Source: an uncultured Chthonomonas sp.
Lineage (GTDB): Bacteria > Armatimonadota > Chthonomonadetes > Chthonomonadales > CAJBBX01
Assembly (NCBI GenBank): GCA_903951425.1
Contig: CAJBBX010000096.1
Location: forward strand, 1 to 46,207
Reading direction: 5' to 3'
Length of the DNA: 46,207 nt
Positions 32,690 through 39,740 of the stretch are shown one piece after another (within the stretch, counting starts at the first letter, position 1; every line of letters begins with the position of its first letter). The notes under the pieces are model-generated. The model was not told where the DNA came from, made no database searches, and saw only the letters and a program-made list of their open reading frames with translations. The position numbers were made by a program, and so were the translations under genes.

Positions 32690-34242
32690 AGGCGCACCTC
32701 GGCTTCGGTCGAGCCCTTCGGCTGGGAACCGGCGATGGTCGCCATGATGCCCTGTGCGCTCACGTCCGGACCGGCCAGTTCACCGATCTTCTCACGGTCC
32801 CGGAGAACCGCCACGCGGCCGCAGGAGCGGACGACCTCCTCAAGTTCCGACGAGATGAAGAGGATGGCCATGCCCGCGGCACGCAGTTCCTCGATGGCCT
32901 TGGCCACCTCGAACTTGGCGCCGACGTCGATGCCCCGGGTGGGCTCGTCCAGGATCAGAAGGCGCGGGTCGGCGGCGAGCCATCGGGCGAGGAGGGCTTT
33001 CTGCTGGTTGCCGCCGGAGAGCGACCGGATGGGCGTTTCGGCGTCGGGCGTCACGATGTTCAGCTCGCGGATGTAACGGTCGGCGATCTCTGTCTGCTGC
33101 TTCCTTGAGAGGCGCCGGAGCACGCCGCGCCGGGCCTGCAGCGCCAGGGCGATGTTCTCCCGCACGGAGAGGTTGGGCACGATGCCCTCCGCCTTGCGGT
33201 CCTCCGGGCAGAACCCCAGGCCCCAGGCGATGGCCTCACGGCAGCTACCCGGCGCTCCAGAGCGCCCGCCGGCGGTCACGGAGCCCGTCTCCGCCCTGTC
33301 GGCGCCGAAGAGGAGCCGCGCAGCCTCGGTGCGACCCGAGCCTAGAAGGCCTGCGAGCCCGACCACCTCGCCCTGCGCCACGTCCAGGTCGAACGGGCGG
33401 ATGCTCCCGCGCCGGCCCAGGCCGCGCACGCTGAGGAAGGGCTTGCGCTCCTCGGCTTTGGCGGCATCTGCCGGTCGCGCACTCTCCAGGGCGGCGACTT
33501 CGTCGGGATCGCGGCCCATCATGCGGGCCACTAGCTCCAGGCGCGGCAGTGAAGCCGTCTCATACTCGCCCACCAGCTTGCCGTTCCGCAGCACGGTGAT
33601 GCGGTCGGCGATGTCGTAGACCTGGCCCAGGAAGTGGGTGATGAAGACGATGCCCAGCCCTTCGTCGCGGAGCTTGCGGATGACGGAGAAGAGGTTCTGC
33701 GCCTCCTGCGCGTCGAGGCTGGAGGTCGGCTCGTCGAGGATGAGGGCCTTGGCCTGCACGTCCAGCGCACGGGCGATGGCCGTCATCTGCTGGATGGCGA
33801 TGGAGCAGGAGCCCACGGGTTGGGTCACATCGAGGTCGAGGCCCAGGCGCCCCATGGCGACCTCGGCGCGGCGGTTCACGGCGCCCCAGTCGATCCGCCC
33901 CCACCGGCGCGGCAGGCGGCCCAGCATGATGTTCTCGGCCACGGAGAGCCCCGGGATGAGGTTCACCTCCTGGTAGACCGTGCTGATGCCCAGGGCCTGC
34001 GCATCTTGCGGCGAGGCGGGGTGGATCAGAGAGCCGTTGAGCCGGACCTCGCCGGCATCGCGGGGGTGAACGCCGGTGAGGACCTTTACCAGCGTCGACT
34101 TGCCTGCGCCATTCTCGCCCATCAGCGCGTGTACTTCGCCCGAACGTAGTGTGAAGTCCACGCCGTCCAGCGCCACAACGCCCGGAAACGCCCGGCGAAT
34201 GCCGCGCATGGTCACGAGGGGTGGAGTGGTTTCGTGAGACAT
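32686..34242 (-). CDS. Sugar ABC transporter ATP-binding protein, YtfR/RbsA-like double ATPase
   Basis: The product has 518 residues with two ATPase domains in one chain. Domain 1 has Walker A GENGAGKST (42-50), a divergent signature (CSIAIQQM) and Walker B ALILDEPTSSLD. Domain 2 has the degenerate Walker A GLLGSGRTE, a canonical SLSGGNQQK signature and LLILDEPTRGID. This asymmetry is normal for the sugar-importer (CUT2) family. It is the first gene of the four-gene transporter operon. No ribosome-binding site precedes the ATG at 34242; instead CATAAT stands seven bases upstream, which suggests a leaderless transcript. No periplasmic binding-protein gene is adjacent on either side, which is unusual for an importer of this class. 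Confidence 0.92.
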   Translation of the reverse strand: MSHETTPPLVTMRGIRRAFPGVVALDGVDFTLRSGEVHALMGENGAGKSTLVKVLTGVHPRDAGEVRLNGSLIHPASPQDAQALGISTVYQEVNLIPGLSVAENIMLGRLPRRWGRIDWGAVNRRAEVAMGRLGLDLDVTQPVGSCSIAIQQMTAIARALDVQAKALILDEPTSSLDAQEAQNLFSVIRKLRDEGLGIVFITHFLGQVYDIADRITVLRNGKLVGEYETASLPRLELVARMMGRDPDEVAALESARPADAAKAEERKPFLSVRGLGRRGSIRPFDLDVAQGEVVGLAGLLGSGRTEAARLLFGADRAETGSVTAGGRSGAPGSCREAIAWGLGFCPEDRKAEGIVPNLSVRENIALALQARRGVLRRLSRKQQTEIADRYIRELNIVTPDAETPIRSLSGGNQQKALLARWLAADPRLLILDEPTRGIDVGAKFEVAKAIEELRAAGMAILFISSELEEVVRSCGRVAVLRDREKIGELAGPDVSAQGIMATIAGSQPKGSTEAEVRL

Positions 34243-34248
34243 GGATCG

Positions 34249-34254
34249 ATTATG
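34249..34254 (-). promoter_or_regulatory. Candidate -10 element giving a leaderless ABC operon transcript
   Basis: On the minus strand the region reads CCGTGCCATAATCGATCC directly before the ATG at 34242, with six bases between CATAAT and the start codon. Similar hexamers occur upstream of two other minus-strand genes (CATAAT at 24614-24619, CACAAT at 403-408). Confidence 0.35.
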
Positions 34255-34298
34255 GCACGGCGCACCGTCAAGCCGCTCCGGCCCCCATTGGCAGTGCT

Positions 34299-34339
34299 GT
34301 CAGCAGTGTCAGTGGGGTCAGGCCGCGGGCGTCACTGAC
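34299..34339. repeat. TGAC/GTCA array, copy C
   Basis: This lies in the gap between the ABC operon start and the end of the YciI-like gene. GTCA stands at 34299, 34308 and 34317, each nine bases apart, with GTCAG at 34317 facing CTGAC at 34335. The periodicity matches copies A and B, but the shared 13-mer is absent. It sits 45-85 bases upstream of the presumed ABC operon promoter, so it could also be a binding site for a regulator. Confidence 0.5.
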
Positions 34340-34364
34340 GGGGTTATCCGGGAGGGTCCCACCC

Positions 34365-34703
34365 TCAGTGGAACTGCCGGACCTCGACCGGCGCCCGACA
34401 GGCTACGGCGGCCTTGCGGCCCCACTCAAGCGCCTCGTCCATGCCTGCGGCCTCGAGTACCCAGAAGCCGGCCACGTGCTCCTTGGTCTCCAAGTACGGC
34501 CCGTCGGTGATCTGTGTCTGGCCGTCGGGCAGGGTCCGCACCGACTTAGCGCGGATTGCCCGATGCAGGCCGCCGACGAAGACGCGGATACCGGCGGCGA
34601 CCATCTCATCGTTCAGCGCATCGATATCGCGCGACATCGCCTCGTCCTCTGAGGCCGACGGGTCGTAGTCGTCGGGGTGGTGAATGGCAACGAGGTATCT
34701 CAT
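34365..34703 (-). CDS. YciI-like (YCII-related domain) small protein
   Basis: The product has 112 residues; AGGAG lies seven bases upstream of the ATG at 34703. The sequence follows the YCII-related fold of the kind often encoded beside sigma factors: MRYLVAIHHPD at the start, an alpha helix (EAMSRDIDALNDEMVAAG), VFVGGLHRA, ITDGPYLETKEHVAGFWVLEA and a final VEVRQFH. These are small ferredoxin-like proteins of uncertain role. In other genomes they pair with ECF sigma factors of the SigJ/YlaC sort, but no sigma gene is present here. It is cytoplasmic and appears monocistronic, followed by the TGAC array. Confidence 0.85.
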   Translation of the reverse strand: MRYLVAIHHPDDYDPSASEDEAMSRDIDALNDEMVAAGIRVFVGGLHRAIRAKSVRTLPDGQTQITDGPYLETKEHVAGFWVLEAAGMDEALEWGRKAAVACRAPVEVRQFH

Positions 34704-34909
34704 CGCATCTCCTGTGTTGGTGGCCAGCCACTCTGGGTGTTCTAGACCGTCATACGGACCCCCTTGTCAGGAGCGTCACCGATGGCGGGTCGGGTCTTTG
34801 GCGCCGTTGCAGGAAGGGCCCACGCGCCCAGCGAATGTAGGAGTATCGGCAGCGGCGGCCGTGAGTGCCCACGCTGGGGTACACCGGCTTCTGTCATCCG
34901 AGAGCGAGT

Positions 34910-36889
34910 ATGAGCCACTCACCCTTCACCAAAGAACCTTTGGTCACCAACAAGCCTGCGCCGCCGCCCCGCAAGGGCGGGCCGGCCGTCTCCGTGCGCG
35001 CCATGTTGCTCGGGGCGCTGCTCATTCCGCTCAACGCCTACTTCATCGTGCGGCAGGAGCGCGTGCTGTTTGGGCCCTATGTGTCCACCATCTCGCTCTT
35101 CGCCAATGTGATCTTCTTCCTGTTTGTCCTCGCTGGCCTGAACGCCGTCCTGCGGCGGCTGTCGCCTCGCGCCGTCTTCAGCCAGGGCGAGATGATCACG
35201 CTCTACACCATGCTCGGCATCTCGACGGGGCTGGCGGGCCTCGACGGGGTAGGGATCCTCGCGCAGATCATGCCGCATGGCGCCTGGTTCGGCGAGACGA
35301 ACGGCTGGAGCCGCTTCCTCAAGGACTTCCCGGACTGGCTCGTGGTGAGCGACCGCATGGCGCTGCGCGGCCACTTCATGGGGAACTCCAGCTTCTACCG
35401 GCCGGAGGTGCTCCGGGCCTGGGCGACGCCCATCCTGGCTTGGACCTGCTTCATGACGGCCCTGCTCTGGGTGGCCAACTGCATCAACGTGCTGGTCCGC
35501 CGGCAGTGGGCCGACCATGAGCGCCTGACCTTCCCCATCACCTGGCTCCCGCTGGAGATGACCGACAGCCGACCTGACGCGCCCTTCTTCCGCAGCTGGC
35601 TGATGTGGGGCGGGTTCTCGCTGGCCGCCGGGCTAAGCCTCTGGAATGGGCTCTCGTTCCTCTACCCGCAGATACCGATGCTGCCGATCGGCATCACCGA
35701 CCTGAAGCCTATAATGACGACTAAGCCGTGGAACGCCATCGACTGGTTCCCCGTGACGGCGTACCCGCTGGCCATCGGCCTTGGCTTCCTGCTGCCCGTG
35801 GACCTGCTCTTCTCTTGCTGGTTCTTCTTCCTGCTCTGGAAGGGCCAGATCGTCGTCTCCAGCGCCATGGCGTGGGACGCGACGCCCGACTTCCCGTTCA
35901 TCAAGGAGCAGGGCTTCGGGTCCATCATGGGCCTCTTCCTGTTCTACCTCTATTCGGGCCGCCGGACCTATGCGGCCATCTGGCGGAGCGCCGTGAACCG
36001 CGCGTCGGCGGGCGTCTCAACAGGCGAGGCCCTGAGCGACCGCGGCGCGCTCCTGGGCCTGGGCGGAGGTGTCCTGGCGCTGCTGCTCTTCTGCCGTGCC
36101 GCCGGTGTGGCGTGGTGGGCGGCGGGCGCGTTCTTCGCGATTTACCTGGCGACCATCGCGGTGGTCACCCGCATCCGCGCCGAGCTCGGGCCGCCCATCC
36201 ATGACTTCCACTTCATGGGGCCTGATGCCATGATCTGTAGGGCCGCGTCCGCCTCGGTTTTGCGTCCGGCCGACATGGCGTTCTTCACGTTCACGTTCTC
36301 ACTGACGCGGGCGCACCGCGGCGACACGATGCCAGTAGGCCTCGAGGGGCTGCAGATGGCGCACTCCCGGGGGATGGAGGCGCGCCGCATGCTCGTCGCC
36401 ATCATGCTGGCGGCCGCCGTCGGCACGCTGTCCGCGTTCTGGGCCATCGAGCACCAAGCATACGCCGTGGGCGCCGCCGCCAAGTTCCACCAGGGCATCC
36501 TCCAGGGCCAGGAGGCCCTCGACCGCACCTCGCGCTGGACGGCGGGCACGCTGGATATGCGCCCCAACGTGCAGGCGACCACGGCGATGGGGACGGGGCT
36601 CCTGACGACGCTGGTCCTGTTCGTACTCAGGCTCCGCTGGTTCGGCTTCCCGCTACACCCGATCGGCTACGCGATCTCCTCGTCGTGGGCCATCCACCTG
36701 GTCTGGCTGCCGCTACTGATCGCCTGGGGCCTGAAGTGGCTGACCATGCACTACGGCGGCCTGAACGCCTACCGGCGCTTCCTGCCCTTCTTCCTGGGCA
36801 TGGTGCTGGGCGACTGCGTCATGGGCACGGTATGGGCGCTCCTGAGCGCTCTGCTGGGCGTGCCGACCTACACCTTCTTCGGCGCGTGA
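34910..36889 (+). CDS. Large polytopic membrane protein, DUF6785/DUF6784-type putative permease
   Basis: The product has 659 residues from the ATG at 34910; the ribosome site (GAGAGCGAG) is weak. About 14 hydrophobic helices are spread over the whole length. Motifs I associate with the DUF6785/DUF6784 proteins of Armatimonadota, Planctomycetota and Lentisphaerota include LLIPLNAYFI, FSQGEMITLYTMLGIST, ERLTFPITWLPLEM, an AELGPPIHDFHFMGPD loop in the middle, and HPIGYAISSSWAIHLVWLPLLIAW near the end. These large proteins resemble oligopeptide-transporter-like carriers in topology and sit by carbohydrate genes, but no substrate is known. It ends convergent with, and overlaps by 22 bases, the GH95-like gene. 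Confidence 0.75.
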   Translation: MSHSPFTKEPLVTNKPAPPPRKGGPAVSVRAMLLGALLIPLNAYFIVRQERVLFGPYVSTISLFANVIFFLFVLAGLNAVLRRLSPRAVFSQGEMITLYTMLGISTGLAGLDGVGILAQIMPHGAWFGETNGWSRFLKDFPDWLVVSDRMALRGHFMGNSSFYRPEVLRAWATPILAWTCFMTALLWVANCINVLVRRQWADHERLTFPITWLPLEMTDSRPDAPFFRSWLMWGGFSLAAGLSLWNGLSFLYPQIPMLPIGITDLKPIMTTKPWNAIDWFPVTAYPLAIGLGFLLPVDLLFSCWFFFLLWKGQIVVSSAMAWDATPDFPFIKEQGFGSIMGLFLFYLYSGRRTYAAIWRSAVNRASAGVSTGEALSDRGALLGLGGGVLALLLFCRAAGVAWWAAGAFFAIYLATIAVVTRIRAELGPPIHDFHFMGPDAMICRAASASVLRPADMAFFTFTFSLTRAHRGDTMPVGLEGLQMAHSRGMEARRMLVAIMLAAAVGTLSAFWAIEHQAYAVGAAAKFHQGILQGQEALDRTSRWTAGTLDMRPNVQATTAMGTGLLTTLVLFVLRLRWFGFPLHPIGYAISSSWAIHLVWLPLLIAWGLKWLTMHYGGLNAYRRFLPFFLGMVLGDCVMGTVWALLSALLGVPTYTFFGA

Positions 36890-39357
36890 GGCATGCCGTC
36901 AGCCGTGGGGCCGTACGCCCCCGGATTCAGGACTGCGGCGCCGCTCCGCACCATGCCGAACGCGTTCGAGACGACGCAGCGGTACGAACTGCCCGTATCC
37001 CACAGCGTCGTGGGCGGCGTGGTGTAGGTCTCGGCCGTCGCGCCGGGGATGTCCGCCCTGTTCTTCTGCCACTGGTATCGCAGCCGCTTGCCCGATGCGG
37101 CAACGGTGAACGTGGCTAATGCCGGGTAGGCGACTGTGGCCGGTTCGGGTTGCCGGGTGATCCTCGGCGCACCGGCCGGGGGCGGCGGGCATTCGGCGCG
37201 GGCTATGTCGTAGGTCACGCCTGCGGTCGTCTGGAACGCGAACGTCTCCTCGTCCCGAACGGTGGCAACAGGCTGTCCGCTGTCCGTGCGGGTAACTGCA
37301 ACACAGGCGCCCTCGAATGGGCTCTGCAGCACGCAGCGATGGCCCTTCTCGCTGAACACCCGCACGGCTTGCACCACCTGGCCCGCCGCGCGGAACTTCG
37401 CGTCGACAAGGAACGCACCCACCGCCCGTAGCCGCCGGAACTCGGCGTCGACGTTCCGGTCCCAGTTCGGGAAGACCCGGATCACGCCGTCGTGGCTCTG
37501 CAGGAGCATGTTGTTGATGGCTTCGATGATGCCCGCGGTCTCGATCCCGCCCCCATCCTTCTGCGAGACGATGCCGTTCGGTTCCGGCTTCCATCCCTTG
37601 ATCGCCTCGATCACCCGGTCCGGGCGGTAGCCTGCCCTGACGGCCATGACGAACATCATGCCGAAGTCGTTGCCGTTCTGCCAGCCGCAGAAACGCTGCG
37701 GGTTGAACATGTTGCCCTTGTCCAGGGTCTTGCAGGTGGCGATCCTGTACGCGGGCAGCGTTTCGTGGCCGATGTTGTCGAACGTCGTGGTGAACATCAG
37801 CCCGGTGTTCCGTGCGCCGCCCTGGAACGTCAACGCCTCCATCACGTCGTGTACCCAGTCCGGCCGAAAGGTGACCGTGTCGCCCCATGGCTGGAGCGGA
37901 TAGGGGCTCATGTGGTCCAGGATCTCCTGCCAATGGGCCCTCCGGCTGGCGTCCCGGCGAAGCTCCAAGCTGGCGGCGATGATCTCCCGGTAGAGGAATC
38001 GGATCGCGCCCAGGCTGAACATGTCGTTCTTGGTGAACCAGTTGGCCCCTTCGTGTACCGAGCCGTAGACGTCGTAGCGTCCATCCACCGGCTTGCCGAT
38101 ATAGTCGTCGTAGAAGTCGGCGACCGCCAGCATGAGTGGGTAGCAGGTGTTCGCCAGGAATGCCCGGTCGCGGCCGTACTTCCACTTCCAGACGATCGGC
38201 AGGATCCCGAAGACCGCGTTGGACGGCATGCAGCAGTCCTCTTCCGGATAGGCGCCGCCGCCGCAGGAGGTGCCGTGGGATGTGAACGACCCCTCGAACT
38301 CCACGCCCCGGCAGGTGGTAGGCATGTGCTCCTTGATCTCGCGCGAGACCCAACCGTTGGCCACGCGTTTACGTCCGGTGGTCTCCGAGTAGTGCCGAAC
38401 GGTCTCGATGTAGGGGTCGACGAGGTCGACGTGGTTCGCGGAGAGGGCGCCGTAGTAGGGGTTCTGGGCGTTGTAGTTCATCCCGAGGTTGCTGAACCAC
38501 TCCATGTCGTCCGCGCGGTTCCACGGTCCCCAGTGCCCCGGCGCGCGTCCGAGGAGGCCTTTCCCCCCGCTTCGCGCACATGATCCGACCATGTACAGGT
38601 GGTTGTACCAGTACCGTTGGATGTCGTCACCCAGCTTGATGTACGAGCGGAGCCAGAAGCGCTTCCACCATGCCCGGTTACGCGAGCGGATCTTGCCGAA
38701 GTCGGCTGTGGTGGCATCCCTGGCTGCGGCCTGCACGGTCGCGAGCGGCAAGGCTGCGTCCTTCGTGTGTTCGGCCCGGACGAACAGCCGCACAGTCGCG
38801 CCGCTCGCGGGTAGCGTGAACTCAAGCCGCGAGTACGCGCTCTGGTCGGTCGTCGGAACCGCCGCCGCGCCCAGGACCGCCGCCGCCACCGCGCCCTTCA
38901 CATAGAACGGGGCGCCGTCTGCGTTGGGCTCCTTCGTGACCCACGCCACCGGGCCAACGTGGCCCGCGGCCCTGGCGACATACTGGTTACCGATGACCGA
39001 GAGCGTGGCCCGTAGCGGAACATCATTGCCGCCGCTCGTGGAAAGCTCCAGCGCCAGCACGTTGTCGGAAGGCGCCATGTACGCCTTCGCGTGGACCGCC
39101 GAGCCCGCCATGGTGCAGACGGTTGTGACCTCTGCGTTCCTCAGGTCCTGCGTCACGCGGTAGGCGCCGCCGGACTCGGCGCCCTGCGAGGCCTCAATGG
39201 TCAGGATGGCCAGGTTGAGGATGTGCTGGTTGTATCGGCCGGCAGCCACGTCATTGCCGGCGTGGAAGCCGTTCTTCCCCAGGTAGTACTTCAGGCTGTG
39301 GATCGTCCCCCCGAGGTGGGCGCCCAGGTCGCCGTTGCCCAGGTACGCGCCCCGCAT
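36868..39357 (-). CDS. GH95-like glycoside hydrolase with C-terminal Ig-like domain (main frame after an in-frame TGA)
   Basis: The product has 829 residues from the ATG at 39357. MRGAYLGNGDLGAHLGG is the start of the GH95-type N-terminal domain, normally preceded by a signal peptide and a short strand, and both are found in the same frame just upstream across a TGA codon. The (alpha/alpha)6 barrel is seen from about residue 270 (MEWFSNLGMNYNAQNPYYG, ILPIVWKWKYGRDRAFLANTCYPLM, FSLGAIRFLYREI). The last 85 residues are an immunoglobulin I-set type domain (FTVAASGKRLRYQWQKN, SSYRCVVSNAFG). GH95 enzymes remove alpha-L-fucose or alpha-L-galactose. The match is remote enough that the sugar is uncertain. 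An AAGGA lies just before this ATG, so restart after the TGA is possible, giving an unexported protein. Confidence 0.72.
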   Translation of the reverse strand: MRGAYLGNGDLGAHLGGTIHSLKYYLGKNGFHAGNDVAAGRYNQHILNLAILTIEASQGAESGGAYRVTQDLRNAEVTTVCTMAGSAVHAKAYMAPSDNVLALELSTSGGNDVPLRATLSVIGNQYVARAAGHVGPVAWVTKEPNADGAPFYVKGAVAAAVLGAAAVPTTDQSAYSRLEFTLPASGATVRLFVRAEHTKDAALPLATVQAAARDATTADFGKIRSRNRAWWKRFWLRSYIKLGDDIQRYWYNHLYMVGSCARSGGKGLLGRAPGHWGPWNRADDMEWFSNLGMNYNAQNPYYGALSANHVDLVDPYIETVRHYSETTGRKRVANGWVSREIKEHMPTTCRGVEFEGSFTSHGTSCGGGAYPEEDCCMPSNAVFGILPIVWKWKYGRDRAFLANTCYPLMLAVADFYDDYIGKPVDGRYDVYGSVHEGANWFTKNDMFSLGAIRFLYREIIAASLELRRDASRRAHWQEILDHMSPYPLQPWGDTVTFRPDWVHDVMEALTFQGGARNTGLMFTTTFDNIGHETLPAYRIATCKTLDKGNMFNPQRFCGWQNGNDFGMMFVMAVRAGYRPDRVIEAIKGWKPEPNGIVSQKDGGGIETAGIIEAINNMLLQSHDGVIRVFPNWDRNVDAEFRRLRAVGAFLVDAKFRAAGQVVQAVRVFSEKGHRCVLQSPFEGACVAVTRTDSGQPVATVRDEETFAFQTTAGVTYDIARAECPPPPAGAPRITRQPEPATVAYPALATFTVAASGKRLRYQWQKNRADIPGATAETYTTPPTTLWDTGSSYRCVVSNAFGMVRSGAAVLNPGAYGPTADGMPHAPKKV

Positions 39358-39366
39358 CAGGGTCCT

Positions 39367-39576
39367 TCAGGTGGCGTCATCCCACGGCTCGGTGTAGGTG
39401 GCTGAAGCATCCTCCAGGAGCGCGGAGATTGTCGCCCAGTCCCCTGAGCCGATCCCGCCGGACCCGGGCGAGGACGGCGAACCGTCGCCCGTGGCCGCTG
39501 CGAGGACGGCATCCGGGCCCAGATAGGCCGCGGCGATCGCTCCCCCGACGCCCGTCATGAAGGCTCTCCGTTCCAT
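39367..39576 (-). CDS. Tat signal peptide and N-terminal segment of the GH95-like protein, ended by TGA
   Basis: This 69-codon frame starts at the ATG at 39576, after GGAGGG. ERRAFMTGVGGAIAAAYLG is a twin-arginine-type signal, then a Ser/Gly-rich linker and WATISALLEDASATYTEPWDDAT lead to a TGA at 39367-39369. The GH95-like frame continues in phase three codons later. The segment YTEPWDDA is what normally precedes the LGNGDLGAH motif in the enzyme, so I read the two frames as one gene broken by a nonsense codon or a base error. As a separate gene it would encode only a signal peptide and linker. Confidence 0.6.
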   Translation of the reverse strand: MERRAFMTGVGGAIAAAYLGPDAVLAAATGDGSPSSPGSGGIGSGDWATISALLEDASATYTEPWDDAT

Positions 39577-39710
39577 CGTGGCAGTTCCCTCCATCACACG
39601 CTATGGCGATTGGGCACAGGCGCCCTCAGGTTACCTTGTCAGACCCGGCGCCATCGCTGCAACGCCGCTGTCACCGCGCAGGCCATCCCGTGCGCTTCGG
39701 CGAATATGGG

Positions 39711-39729
39711 GTGGGCGGGTCTCGCCCAC
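39711..39729 (+). other. Leader hairpin just before the ribosome site of the large glycosidase gene
   Basis: GTGGGCG (39711-39717) and CGCCCAC (39723-39729) pair perfectly around a five-base loop. The GGGAGG ribosome site follows at once and the ATG is at 39741. It probably stabilises the transcript or modulates translation; a terminator role is unlikely in this position. Confidence 0.4.
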
Positions 39730-39740
39730 GGGAGGCGGCT

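Noticed and set aside
34750-34778. GTCA at 34750, 34767 and 34775 as a fourth copy of the TGAC array.
   Set aside because: Spacing is 17 and 8 bases, there is no facing half, and the run is too short to separate from chance.
39367-39369. TGA in the GH95-like gene as a selenocysteine codon.
   Set aside because: The position is in a linker before the domain with no redox motif, and no SECIS-like hairpin is evident directly downstream. A mutation, base error or restart is simpler.
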